Shown here piece by piece: positions 43,933 through 56,152 of a DNA stretch of 64,000 nt. Source of the stretch: Roridomyces roridus (Eukaryota; Basidiomycota; Agaricomycetes; Agaricales; Mycenaceae); the NCBI GenBank assembly GCA_029378245.1, contig JARKIF010000027.1:186001-250000 (forward strand), in the 5' to 3' direction. The notes under the pieces were generated by a model. It was given only the letters and a program-made list of their open reading frames with translations. It searched no databases and was not told where the DNA came from. Position 1 is the first letter of the stretch; every line of letters begins with the position of its first letter. Position numbers and translations under genes: made by a program.

Positions 43933-46740
43933 CATCAGGAAAAATTGCTGAAGATTTTGCGGCGCGCCAAGGCTATCACGCGCATCATCGTTCTGTGTAG
44001 CTCCAGGCATCGGCTCTGTATGCAATGTTGACATGGTAGTTGATGCGGCGGGAGATGTAGATCAATAAAGCTGTAAGGCCGGCAAGCGGCACGGCCTGCT
44101 ACCATTTGAGCGGGGCCAACGTCAAATCAATTCTTGAGCATGACAAGTTCTATTGAACCTGATACTTAAATTTAATAGTGGACGCCGGGCTAGACTCTAG
44201 TACTTATTCATCCCTGAAGCAATTGCAAGCAGGACTAGAATCAGTGCATAGGAGTTGTAAAACAGCATTTGGCGGGGTAACATAAAGTACATACAATCTT
44301 ATTATCCACCATGTTGCAGTGGTCGCTCGTCCGTGCGCCGCTTCGCGCCGCACTCCCTCGCTCCTGCCATCCAACTTGAAGGATCCAAAAGAGAATGGAG
44401 TCAAAAAAAATGCCAGTTGAAAGTCACAGAGGATGGGAGCAAGGCACTCAGTGTGGCCCGTTACTCTTGTCACTACAAAGAGAAAACTTATCAACCCAAT
44501 TGAAATCGACCTCCATCAGCAAAAGTACAAGTTGGCTTTTCTGGCTTTTTTAACCAGTCGTTGACGACTCGAGCCTCAGCCCAGGAGAAGCTCACCAAAT
44601 TTGAAATGAGCACGGGCAGCACACTGAGCTTCGTTGGCTGCCGTGCCGCCGCACGGTGCCGGTTGCGCGCCGGCCTGTGGAGGAGGCTCAGCCTGTCAGG
44701 ACTCAGGAGGGCAGCGTAAAATCTTGGGGAACATGAATCAAGTTATATTGCCGAGCCTTCCAAGGTGGAGGTGGTGGTATGTGGTGGCAGTTGAGAACGG
44801 AAACTAGCAGAGAGCAAGGCGTTCGGAAGGGGGTTACCTCACTGTGGCACTCTTGGGAATCTCTTTCAGCAAGGAACCCAACATCTGTGCATGACATTTG
44901 CACAGATGTTGAAAAGCCTGTCGGATACGACTGCTCCCGGAAGACAAGGTCATCAATATTGCGTTGAGAGTTCGGCATTCATCGGCTTGGGGCAGCAATT
45001 TGGCTGGATACATCAGTGCTGACGCAAAAACTAACGACAAAAACGTGATCGCCCGCAAAAACCAGAAATTAGGGCGCCCTATAGAAACCTGTACCTAACG
45101 GTAGCAGGAATGTAGATCGAAGCCATTGCTACTACGATCTACATTAGCTATCTAAGCGTTGAGCTGGGAAGATGTAACCAACATTGGCAATACTTCCAGC
45201 TTGATTTAAGTTGAGAATCCAAGATTCAAGAAAGGTTAGCAGGCATTCAGTGAAGCAAGATTCAATAACGCAACGGCGGCAACGCCGAGGGAAAAATGGC
45301 AGGCGGAGTGAGTGAATGGAACGGCAACATGACACACATGCGGGGATGCGGGTGACCTGCGCGGTCCCATAGAGATAGGTACATGTCGGGGGCCTCAAGG
45401 GTGGACTTGAAATTCGCCAAGTCTTCCTCGGCGTTCGACTCCGATCGGATCAGTCGGGTTGCAAGGATGACTCACATGGCAACCCAATGGCACCATTTCT
45501 TTTCTTCTTTCTTCCCACCATCATCTCCCTCACCACCACTGTCCCTTCCCTCGTCCTTCGCCTCAAGCTCACCCTGCCCACCCTCCCTCGGGAACTCCGG
45601 CTCGCATCGCCTCCATCCCTTCTGTGGTCACCTGGGGTCGATACTCCACGGCCGTCATCCACCGGCTCGTCCACTCTTGTCACTCGTTCGGGGCGGCCGC
45701 TATCATTCTCTCTCCCACTCCAACTCCCATCATATCGCCGTCGTCCTCCCCACACCCCTCGCGCTCAAGTTTTCACGCACGGCAAGTGTCAACCTCGCCT
45801 CCGTCAGCACACCACTGCCTCCGGCGCATCGAAGACCGCCCTGTGTACCAAAATGGACAAGCAAGAAGAGCGGAGCCACAAGCCTGGTGCCTGCCTGTTG
45901 CGCGGTCTCCACCTATTAATCAAGTCAAGCTGCCGGAATACCAACTTCAAGCCCACTTCGTGCTCACCCCAGACTCTTCACTAACCGCTACTATACTCGG
46001 CATCTGTCTGCCTTCCCCGCCATCTCATTGTACCCATCCGTTCTACTTTCCGCAACTGGGTGCCTGCCGTCCCTTTCCCGATGGCTGCTGGGTTGTTGGT
46101 CATTTGACGCTGTCGCTATCATGGTCCGTCCTTTCCGCGTTGAAGGAGGTTCGAGACAGGTGGGGAGGAGGAGGGGTGATGGGATGGGTGCCGGAGATGC
46201 GCACGATGATGAGTAGCTAGATATTTAGGCTGCACTAATCTTTATTGCCGAACCTTTAGGTTTGGCCTTAACAAGAATTCCTTGTCCCGTGGTTAGTGGC
46301 TGTGTCAGCGCTTAATGGGTGCTTTTCTGTAATGCCTAGTAGAACTTGTCCGTGGTTAGTGGCTGTGTATGCCGGTGTTTCTCTTATTTGCCGATTTACG
46401 GAACTGCAAAAAAAAAGGTTCGGCCCTCGCCGCTTGCGGCATTATCCGTACTCATTTCTTTTTCCTATCCCTTTTGTGCACTCCCTGAGTAAATGATTTG
46501 GGTTTTGAATATGGTGAGTCTGAAGTGTGATTACCCTGCTCTACATTGGTCGATGTACAGCTACAGCCGTACAGAGCTCTGACTTGACATAGATCGCCTG
46601 CCAAGGAATGTAGATCACTGTAGTCAGATATAATTCAAGGGCTCAACTACATACACCTATAAACTAGGGGGCAGTTGACAGCACTACCGGCTCTATGTTG
46701 CTTACATTACCCTCCATGGCCCAGTGAATTTTTCCTGATG
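43933..46740. mobile_element. 2.8-kb element with CATCAGGAAAAATT inverted ends
   Basis: Exact 14-bp inverted repeat: CATCAGGAAAAATT at 43933-43946 and AATTTTTCCTGATG at 46727-46740. It splits an F-box gene and its removal restores that frame with nothing left over, so there is no clear target duplication. No transposase seen; the interior is pyrimidine-rich with weak open frames (45.5-46.2 kb), a 22-bp direct repeat around CGTGGTTAGTGGCTGTGT (46.29 and 46.35 kb), and a fragment of the element type seen at 31.7-33.1 kb. A similar end pair occurs at 47400/49492. Confidence 0.65.
44515..44552 (+). repeat. Isolated end of the AGCAAAAGTACAAGT element
   Basis: ATCAGCAAAAGTACAAGT followed by TGGCTTTTCTGGC matches the termini of the nested element at 31688-33145. 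No second end nearby, so a truncated relic. Confidence 0.5.
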
Positions 46741-47146
46741 CAGTGGCAAGACACCTACCTCATTTACATATATCACAACTTTCATGAGACCTTCGAGGTC
46801 CACTCCGTGTCATTTGGAGCACCTACGCATCCGATCAGGCGATGATTCGGCCTTTTGGATCAGACTGCTCGACTCGGGTTGTGTTCGGGACATCGTGCGG
46901 CTGGATATATTCTTCCCGCGGCCTCTGGAGCTCTTGCAAGCGTTGGCGAACAGCGATCTCGTTCCGAATCTTTCGATTTTAGCTATCCGAGTGCGTGGTA
47001 CAGGTAACACGGACATCGAGCTGGTGCACAGAATGCTCGCGGCACGGAAACCCACCGTTCGCACTGAGTCGTTCAAGCGCTGGGAATGGGATTTCCCGGA
47101 GAGGGATGATCTTGAGGGTGGATTGGATGTCGTCTTCCTCGAATAA

Positions 47147-49566
47147 TAAGTGGTTTTTTACTGTTGTTCTACGTTGGTCAAATTCTGAATACGGTGCCGT
47201 AGTATGGGCTCTGGGAGAGCTTGTGAACCAGGAATCTGACGGCTGTGGTTCCGCAGGAATATGAACCAAATCTCCGGCCGACGACCTGAATCCTCCTCTC
47301 GGTTCCACCTCTCCTTCGGACATTTCCCAACTTTGCTGGGATTCTAAATACATACTCTTTTTTTGCTGTGTCTCGGTACATAGCACGAGTGGCTGTTCTC
47401 ATCAGGAAAAAATCTCCTTCGGAAATGTGGGGGGAATTTGGTATCACCCAAAAGAAATACCGCCAGTTTGGTCAGATCGCGGTAAGATGAGAAGATTGGC
47501 GAAATTTGAGCCAACTTGGTTCCAACCTGGACCAAAACCTGGGAGCATGGTCAGTTGAGCTCGAGTGGTGTCAGGACATTCAAATCTCATGCATCTGAAT
47601 GATGCGGGTCGTTGACAGTTTGAAGCTTTATGTTTCTGCGAGTGTGTCCCCACACTTGTAAGTCGATGAAACAAGAACGTCGATTGGAGATGAACTACTC
47701 CGAACGAGGAGCTGAATAAGTGGGCCTTCCGTGAACATGAAGATGAATAAGTGGGCCGACACGTCAGGCGCCAACGGAAGGCGGGGACATTTTTCGGCAC
47801 AGTAAGAATGGATGACCATTGACAGCTTCGAGAGGACAGTCATATACGAGGAGATTCGAGAATTTGAATCCCAGTCAACTCTGTATGCAGACTCAAAAGG
47901 TAGGTGCAAGCCTGGTACAGGCCATACATAGATACAAGGAAAGTGTGACTTGCCGAGCTATGAAACGTCGATATCACACCAATATCCAACAGTACTACTT
48001 AGCCATCCAATCAGTCCATGACGAACCGTCACGAGAGCCGAGCGCGATGCTGATAGTAGCTTGATATCGAGAATCCGTGAATTCGTAGGGACGGCGGAGA
48101 AGAAGACGAATGGCTGGCAGATGATAGTGGGGGGACCAGCGTCGCAGGAAGTGGGCGTCGGGAGGCGTCCGGCGAGTGGAGACGATGGGAGTGGGAGGAA
48201 AGAGTATGCGGTGCGACGGCCCGTATCCGCATTGCATCCGGTGAGCCTAGACCTTGATCGGATAATGGATTGCGTGATCATATTGTTTGGCTCGGCTTGT
48301 ACGGCCGCTAACCATACACCTTTCTCTTCCGCCCACCACCATCCTCCCACACCCATCTCCCTCAGTGTCTCTCCTCCCGGGATTCGTCTCTCTCTCAGCC
48401 TCCATGCCAATGTGTCTCCCGCCATGCAAGCCTCGCGCATCCCCAGCATCCGCTGGACCCTATGGGACTGCGCATATGGACATGCGTGGATAGGTGCGTT
48501 CGTCTAGGCGCGTCTTGTGTCAGATGTATAGGATGAATGCTGAGCGCTGAGCCTCCTTTCAGCGTGTCTTGTTCCTCACGGCCGTGCTGGTGAGTCATCT
48601 TTCGCGTCGCGCTTGTGATCGCTACCCCATACCTAGGCACCATGGCTCTGTTTATGCGCAGAGGTAAGCTCAATTGTGATACCATTCACTTTCACTCATG
48701 AACCTTCATCTGCTCTAGGCTCCCGGCTCGTAGTTCACCTTCTCGGCCACCGCTTCGATTGTCACCCTCCTCCTTCTCGGACCTCAAGTTAACTTTAATA
48801 ACCTCTTTTGAATCAAACGGTCACTGCCCATCCTCACGCCCGTGTCCCTCACTCATTCCCTCCTTCCTCCGTGGTGCTTGTGGTTACCATCGCCTTCCAA
48901 GACTCGTCAAGTGCGGTGGGCATCAACGTTGTTCGCTTAAGCTTGATCCATGTGAGTAGCGTCCCTTGTTTTCAAACGGTCATTGATGTCTCCGTCCTTT
49001 CAGTTCCTCTCCCTGATCGGCCAGCCACCTATCATCGTTACTCTGGCAGCCCTCTTGCCCCCCGCTTTTGCTGCATCATTGTCTATCGTCTGCCGTCGCA
49101 ATGCCCATTCGCCATCGCACACAAACTCACACTCGCTTGAATTCTCCGCATTGGCCATCACTGTCATCGTCACCATCCGCCCCCGCGCCGCACCACTCCC
49201 TACACCGATCAGTCTGATACCTTCTCGTAGCTCTCCGTTTATATAGTCTGAATATAATCTTTCTTCAACATCTGTCCTGTTATGAATGGTCAAAATGAAA
49301 GCTTTCAAACCTTTGCAGCCTCTTGTAATCTGGGGCAAACTGCTCCTGAATTCCCTCCTTTTGGGGGCGGATTATTTTCAAGGTTACAAAATAGGAAACG
49401 GACCCAAACTCCCGAATATGGTTAGTTTGGACCTTTTTTCTGGGTAAGCTGGCCGAATCTTACCATATTTCCAAAGGAGGCTTTTCCTGATGCTGGCGCT
49501 CCACGCAATGACAGCTTGCTTGTTACAGCTTTGCGCTTTCTGCTCCCCTTTCTCTCTCCCTCTCAG
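47147..49566. other. Long gene-free interval
   Basis: 2.4 kb with no supported gene on either strand. Pyrimidine-rich stretches at 48.3-49.2 kb give overlapping open frames in several phases, a composition effect. Mostly occupied by the putative element at 47400-49492. Confidence 0.5.
47400..49492. mobile_element. Putative 2.1-kb element with CATCAGGAAAA inverted ends
   Basis: Left end CATCAGGAAAAAATCTCCTT (47400) and right end complement CATCAGGAAAAGCCTCCTT (49492) pair over about 23 bp with a few mismatches, sharing the CATCAGGAAAA core with the element at 43933-46740. No target duplication and no coding sequence recognised. Covers most of the gap between the F-box 3' half and the fusion gene. 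Confidence 0.4.
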
Positions 49567-52066
49567 ATGGCTTTTATCTCGAACGCCAGTGGCTTCACGC
49601 TGGGCGAAGGCACCTTCAACAACATCCACGCGAATGTGGTGAATATACACCACGGAGGCAAACGCCGGCGAGGAGAGCACCAAGGTCCAGTTTCTGCTAT
49701 CCTGTCCGCAGAGCTAATCCTTTCTCTTCAGATGATCCAGATGCTGAACTGAGCCGTGGAGAAACCACTCAACGCCGAAAACGAAGGCGCGAGGAAGAAA
49801 GAGATGGACTGAAGGTGCGTGGTGGTTTAGGGCTTCACACACTATTGTGGGATCTCAAACCGACACAGATTATTCGGGCCAAGCACCTCATGCTCCATCA
49901 TCAGCTCGACATCGGTGTAAGGTCAGAGTATCTGCTCCACACAGGCGAAATCAAGGGCCGAGCGGTCATAGTCAAGGTGTTTCACGCAGACTCTAGGGCT
50001 CGTGAGGTGTGTCACGTCGAATCCGCCCATTGGTGTCGAATCAAATTTGCATAGCACTTGGAGGAGACGGTATCGCTATCCAAGGGACTCTTGTAAGTGC
50101 AGACGGGAAAGAATTGACAGTGTTTAATGACTCTTCCATTCAGACACCCCAATCTAGCACGGATTGTGGGAATATCTTCGCCTTCGTCTCCAGCTCATTT
50201 CATAGCGTACGAGAACGGTAATTCCCCGACAGAATCAAAGTTGTGCGGCTGATGCTTGCACCAGGTGGTTGGCAAACAGCGGACAGACCGCTCGCAACTG
50301 CGCTGAGGGACGATCTTGAAAGGAGTATCGTGTTAGGATTTAAAATGGTCCGTTTCTTCTGTAGCGGCAGCTTGTTGCAGCGACTCACTGGTTTACAGGT
50401 TTCTAACCTCTCTGTAGGTTGTCTGCTGGTGTATCCATAACTAATGCTGAATTTCATCTCTCAAGTCGGGATTGAACTATCTGAATTTGCACGGCGTGTG
50501 TTTGGGAGCTCAGGTATATTTCGTCCCTTACTCCCCCGTTTACCTTGCTTCAAATTCAACAGAGTTTCGACGTTTTCTTGGACATCAACGACCGGTTTTT
50601 GATTAGCCTCAGTCCCCCTGCTCCATCCTCGATCGTGAACGGTTCGGAACAAGATCAAACAGATGATCCGGGCAGCGTCTGGGATCTATTCAACGCGTTG
50701 TGCCAGAAGGTATGAGTTTTTCCACCAATAGATGCATGATGTTGAACTTCACTGGCATGTAGGTTTTGAGATCCGCGAACCGCGTGTTGCATAGTTGGTT
50801 GATTTCTTCTGACACACATTGGCATTCTGAAATTCCCGGTAGACGAAGATCTTGAAAGGACACCTGTCGATTTCGATTCACCGTCTCCCTCGAAGTCAAC
50901 CCTTTCGCCTTCTTTGTCTTCGGTGTCTCCACAGGCACAAGATCAACAACCAGGATCCCTTCTCAATGATACAGAGGAGCTTGCTCCTGCTCCGCCGATC
51001 CCGCCGCGGCGAGAGTACGTCTGGCGAACGAAGGGGTTTCCGCAACCTTTGGGCACCGTTGCCGCCCAGATCAGTCGAGATCTCGACGTGCGCCGGGCCA
51101 TTGTCCATAGGCTCACTAGGAGCGATGGCAGAAGCCGACACCGCTGCCCAGGCTATGTACGTGAAGAGATAACACTCGCACCTAGCCCGGGCGATAGCGC
51201 GGTCGTATCTCATGATACACCCACGCTCCAGGAAGTGTGCTTGATCTGCCATCAGGTCGTTGACTGGGATGATTTTGAATGGAAAAATGTGGATGCTATT
51301 ATCGAGAACAAGGTGTATTTGGGCAAGTCAGTGGTTTCTTCCTCGAGTTCAAGAGCTTTTTTCGAGTGCTAAAAACCATCTATTCAGCCTTGTGGCCGCT
51401 CGTTCCACCAGATCGCTAACAGGTTCGTTCCTTTCATGGTCGATGCCACTCGACTGACTGGGACCGACAAACCGTAGAGCGGCGCATCACCCATGTTTTA
51501 TCTATCTGTACCGATGCATTACCAGCGGAGTTGCCGCAATCTGGATTTCAGCACATGCGCATCCCTATCGAGGATGTGGATTCTGCAGATCTTCTGGTCC
51601 ATCTTCCTGCAGCTTGCCAATTCATTAATCATGCGTTGCAAACCGGGGGAGCAATTTTGGTCCACTCTGTTCAGGCTCGTGATTTGTTTATTCGGGTTCA
51701 TCTGACCTGATGACTTGACGCCAGGGTATTTCTCGGAGTGCCGCAGTCGTGGCGGCCTACCGTAAGCTCTTTTTATTGCTAGCTCATTCGATTGACGAGT
51801 CGCCGTCAAGTTATGTGGTTTCAGCGTATTGCACTGACTCAAGCATTGCAAGCAATTCGAAAAGGTCAAGTCAATCCTTCTGGTTCAAGCAGCCGGTCCT
51901 GATGTGTCGAGTAGCGCGGCCCCAAATTTGGCCGAACGCGGACTTTCAGGAACAACTTGTGCTTTTTGAACTTTGTCAATACGCACCGTCGCCGGCAAAC
52001 GGTATCTATCAGAGTTGGAAATCGAAGCGCGATCGTCAGCTCAGGGCAGCAGGTATTGACGGTTAA
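49567..52066 (+). CDS. Pseudokinase fused to a dual-specificity phosphatase domain with Cys-to-Ser active site
   Basis: Sixteen exons: 49567-49684, 49732-49814, 49869-50006, 50055-50092, 50144-50217, 50265-50347, 50399-50413, 50466-50513, 50563-50709, 50763-50793, 50843-51326, 51388-51422, 51478-51674, 51725-51761, 51811-51864, 51915-52066; 577 residues, phase correct throughout. Residues 1-400 parallel copies A and B: MAFISNASGFTLGEGTFNN, N-lobe VIVKVFH, no HRD (GVCLGAQSFDVFLDINDR), RREYVWRT, HRCPGYVREE, first zinc pair CLICHQ. At about residue 400 (base 51268) the PHD finger is replaced in frame by a phosphatase: DDFEWKNVDAIIENKVYLGN, RRITHVLSIC, IPIEDVDSADLL, then HSVQGISRSAAVVAAYLMW, ARPQIWPNADFQEQL. 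The HCxxGxSRS signature has Ser495 (TCT) for Cys; Arg501 is kept. Intron 51675-51724 has a GC donor. Probably a non-catalytic binding protein. Confidence 0.78.
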
Positions 52067-52829
52067 AGTCGGGTTTTGCGAGGGAGGACAATTGACGGCT
52101 AGGTAGCATAAATTTAAATGGGGCACAGAAGATTCCGCCAGGCTCGGCAGTGTTACACTGTTAGGTAGTGTTTCGAGTCTTTTCGAACTTTGAAGAAGTA
52201 GGGGACTGAGTATTCTGTTCCTGAACATCGAGACGGATCCAATTATTACATAGTACTAACGACATGACTCTTCGCGAATCGCGAGGATTTCCAACCCAAG
52301 ACACTTTTTTCACCATTCAAGTGATGGCTCCAAGCTGCCCAAGGGGGCATCGGGATCCGAATTTTGGATATAGGGTCGAAAAGTTTTTTTTTTTCAACCC
52401 TGGCTGGCCCCCCCCACCCCCCCCACCCCCCCCCCCCCCCCCCCCCTCCCCTCCTATATAAGGCAGATCATTCCCACGGTCATGTGATTTACCGGCAGTC
52501 CGAGCCATCTGTGGTTCCCAACCATAGGAAAAATATGTATTACAAACTTATTAGAGGACCCCAGTGTCCATTAGACCCATCTCATGTGTACTTGAGCAAT
52601 GATACACTTGTTGTCTGTGGCAATGTCTTGTGAGAGTCGGTGAGACTGGCAGCTGTATTAACTAATATATCAGTCCCGATTTGGAAATTTCAATCAAGAG
52701 TGTCCAATATGCTCCAAAACACATTTACTAATATACATCTAGAAATTTTTTTTGAGCCCTCTCGGGACCCCCCCCCCCTCCCCCGGTACGGTCGTCACTC
52801 TTCCTCTTCCTTCTCAATCTCTCCCCAAA
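52067..52829. other. Intergenic with poly-C low-complexity tracts
   Basis: No gene. Contains a T10 run followed by a C-rich stretch of about 45 bases (52409-52455) and a second C-run at 52771-52787, each just after a T-run. Homopolymers like these are prone to slippage and assembly error. Confidence 0.6.
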
Positions 52830-55468
52830 TGTACGTCCAATCCTTGATATCCGTGGATGCATCACTCAATCTACATATGCAGGACTTCTTGCCACTCTCC
52901 TTGCCCTGCCCATTGCGGCACAACTCTACCCGTGCAAAGCCCGTTTCCCGCATTACTTTCCAGCAACATCGCACCTTCAACCGATGTCCAATCTGCCATC
53001 GTCTACGAGGCCATCCAAGCAGCAAAGGTGGAGGTTGTTCGCGTCGACACCGCCATCGTGCAATTGAGCACGCGACGTTCAGAGCTGACCGAATTCATTC
53101 GGAAGCAGTCGTCCGTCTTATCAGCCATCCGCTGTTTCCCTCCCGAAATCCTCTCGCAAATCTTCATGTACTGGTGCATGCTGGAGACTACTTCAATCCT
53201 GTTCTTCACGCTGCTTGGGTCATAGCACGGGTGTGTCGTCGATGGCGTGCGGTTGCCCTCGACATTCCGGAGCTCTGGTGCCATTTCGTCGTTTTCGGAC
53301 AGCCAGTTTTCACAGAGGTACCTGAAAACCTTCTTAACGATGCAATTAGATCGTACCCGTCACGCACCACTTTCGATCCAGCTCGCAGCTGGGCCAGCGA
53401 TGCTCAATGTCATGGATATCCTCTTCGCCGCGTCGGCCAAGTGGAAAGCAGTTTCCTTCTCCAGCGACGCCCACTCGACCGCTTCGCCAAACATCACTCC
53501 CACTATCCTCAGCTCCAGAGATTGTGCTTTTCGGTGAAACTTAGCACTAATGTGCTGCAGTGAAATTGGACGAACTAACGAGCAAGACAAAAGTCGAGCT
53601 CTCAAATCAAATCCAATCACTACAACCTCAATGCACGTGTGTGTTTTCGGGGAGGTGGGTCAGGCGTATCGACCGTCAGTCTAAATCACACAAGGAATTC
53701 CGAGCAGAGTAGAACCAATGTATTAAACGAGCCTAGAGCTACGTCCACAAAACCACAAGTATTGGGCTTCAACAGATGCTTGACCTCGCTGTAGGTATCC
53801 AATAGACAAGTACAGAGAACTTCTAGGATTGCCACTACTCCGTTGCAACGGCAGGCGATCCACAGCTCAACCTATTCACGCTACTGAATTTAACCACACC
53901 AAATCCACTGGCGTCAGAGGATGCACACAACACAGTCCACCCGGGGGACGATCAGGGCACTCTCACAGCTATGCGCTGGGACAGGTCGAACTCAACAAGA
54001 CGAATAGGGCGCTACGCAGTCAATCAACGTTGTGCAGCCACAGCTCAATCAAGAGAGATTCGGTCGTATATTATGCCAACAAAAAGGGTGGGGGGTTCGC
54101 TCCCGTATTCTACTTTACAAGTGTCCTATATACTAGCTACAGATAAGAGGCTGATATTCCGTGAGAGCGTGCTTTGAAATCTCCGAGGTGGCCGATGGTT
54201 CTTGAATTGAATTCCCTTGGTGTCGTGGGACGCCGAGCCGTTCTGCAGCATTGCAAGAAGGGTATTGGACAGCTGTCTGAGATTCTCCCAAGACACTCAG
54301 GCTTGTAACTACGCCGGTGGGATTTATCCCATGCCTGTCAAGTTGTGCCCGAGTTCAACTCCTACATATCCTGATTTTAAATCCAAAGTTCAACCATATA
54401 TTGTGGGGCAAGTAGCTGGTAGATAGTCCTTCCAATGTCCCATGTTATTTAAGTGGCCTCGCGCTATCGTTTGGACTCGAGCTCCGTGCGAGAAGCACGG
54501 AGCTGTCATGATACATGTAATTATAAAGCCGTGATGTGGGTTGGTAAGTTGGTGGCGGCTACTCGATAGGCATTCTGCGGCCCGGTACACGGTCCTGGGA
54601 ACGACCTGCACCCTATCTCGTCCTTATTAACTGGTTTTATCAATCTAATCAATTGAAAGGTTGCAAAAATCGATTTTATTCCGGGCGTGTACAGTTGCAC
54701 GCCTCATCATCGGAGCCAGAGTCCAAGCGATTGCGAGCTTCGTCCCCGTCCCTGCCTCTGGACGCTGACATGGTCAGCTCTCTCCCCGCCCTGCCGGAAC
54801 TCGTCTGGAACGCATCCATCTTCCCTCAACAGCTGGTCCTCCCATGGTCTCAGCTGAGCCTGTGCGAGCTACGTCGTGTTCAGATATCCGATGTCCACTG
54901 GATCCTTTCCTTCCTTCCGCCCACGAGCCGCGTCACCGCGATCGGCATAGTTGGAAGCGGGTTCCACCCCGCGAAAGAGTCCCAGATCCGGTCCCTCAAG
55001 CTCGAGCATTCTAGCCTCGTCCTCGTGGCCCTGATCGCACCCATACTGAGGAAACTCGATATGAATGAGCGCCTGGTGGACCAAGACGCTCATTTTATCA
55101 GATCTTTCATGAACTCCCCGAGGTCAGCGTGCCATTTGGAGCACCTACGCATCCGCCCGGGCATTAATTTGTGGTTTTGGTTCAAGATGCTTGAATCTCC
55201 TTATGCGAGGGATATTTCGCGGCTGGATATATCCTGCCGAGATCCGGAGGAGTTGTTGGCGGCATTGGCGAAGGGTAATCTCGTCCCGAGTCTTCGTACT
55301 TTGGCTATCCGCGGTACTGGTACGGGTAACGCGAACATTCCAATGCCGAGGACTTTTCTTGCGGCCCGGAATCCTACCGTTCGCATCGAGTCGTTCAAGC
55401 GCTGGGAATGGGATTTCCCGCAGAGAGACGATCCTCAGGATGGTTTGGATGTCGTCTTCCTCGAATGA
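52830..55468 (+). pseudogene. F-box/LRR gene split by an insertion
   Basis: Third member of the second subfamily. 5' part: intron acceptor at 52882, SPFPALLSSNIAPSTDVQSA, coiled coil, CFPPEILSQIF. It then shifts frame near 53165 (VLHAAWVIARVCRRWRAVAL in the new frame) and again near 53340 (QLDRTRHAPLSIQLAAGPAM). Homology stops near 53538 after QRLCFSV and resumes near 54713 with LPLDADMVSSLPALPELVW, running uninterrupted to WEWDFPQRDDPQDGLDVVF and stop at 55468. The 3' 250 codons are clean, so the 5' frameshifts and the insertion killed the gene. Confidence 0.82.
53540..54712. mobile_element. About 1.2-kb insertion in the F-box gene
   Basis: Defined by where alignment to the 42.8-kb paralogue stops and restarts; ends are approximate. 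I see no convincing inverted or long terminal repeat and no coding sequence. A solo LTR or decayed element would fit. Confidence 0.4.
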
Positions 55469-56152
55469 TAAGTAGGTTTTCCACTGTCCTTGTCCGGATG
55501 TTGGTGAAATGATCCAATTCCATGTGTCCTCGGTGGGAGAGCTTGTGGGCAAGGAGTCTGAAGACCGTGCTGCGGCTTTGTTGGTGATGCGACGGTGGGG
55601 ACATTTTCAAACGCTTGATTCAATGCGTTCATGAACATGAGGCTCCTTCTGTAAAGCCCAATGTATATCGAGTTTCCTATTATGCACATCGTAACCCGGA
55701 AGCGAGAAAAACTCGATTCCGGCGCGCGTTTCCCGAACGAGTGGCGTCGGGACGTAAAAGTTGGCAGCTTCTAATTCGCCAGGTACTGTGTGCGCACTTC
55801 TCGGTCGGTCCAGGTCTTTGGCATGGAAACCAGCTCTTGGCATCTGTGAGCATCATCCAGAGAATTCAAAGACCTCAACAGAGGCACGAAACGCATGACC
55901 AGATTGAATTTGAGACGAAAGGGACGCAGCCGGACCGCTAGATACTATAGTAGTAGGTCCAACGCAATATTTTTAAGCTTCACTAGTCTGCTTCCCTGTC
56001 ACCGTCCATCTGTTCACGCTTCTTCTTCTCAGCTCTTCACAGCTTCACAGAACCTCAATTGATCAAACCGAACAACTTCGGGACATGCCGTGACTCGCCA
56101 ATCACGACTTCCTTCTTCTTCATCCTCTCCGGTCGTCTGCACTCCCCTCTTC
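55469..56152. other. Intergenic
   Basis: 680 bp between the F-box 3' end and the zinc-finger gene. No gene or repeat recognised. Confidence 0.5.

Larger units (their letters stand above)
42830..47146 (+). pseudogene. F-box/LRR gene split by a 2.8-kb insertion
   Basis: 5' part 42902-43933: TPFPEFLSSNIAPSTDAQSA, coiled coil, then a frameshift near 43140 (extra bases in GTCAGTGCGTCACCC compared with the 53.1-kb paralogue). After it come IRRFPAEILSQIF, VARVCRRWRAIAIDTPELW and LRRs up to KKLDMDARTNH. 3' part 46741-47146: FMRPSRSTPCHLEHLRIRSG to WEWDFPERDDLEGGLDVVF. Deleting 43933-46740 joins the halves in frame, so the insertion bounds are right. Because of the upstream frameshift it was probably dying or dead anyway. 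Second F-box subfamily, distinct from the copies at 0-11 kb. Confidence 0.82.

Noticed and set aside
45487..46220. Overlapping 165- to 198-residue open frames
   Set aside because: Pyrimidine-rich sequence open in all three frames, inside the CATCAGGAAAA element, with no domain.
51860..51920. Apparent frameshift in the phosphatase half of the fusion gene
   Set aside because: A GT...TAG intron at 51865-51914 joins IRK to ARPQIWPN in frame and matches the expected phosphatase sequence, so no frameshift is needed.
52409..52455. Poly-C tract as a functional G-quadruplex element
   Set aside because: Homopolymer tracts next to T-runs are more likely slippage or assembly artefacts; no gene context supports a role.
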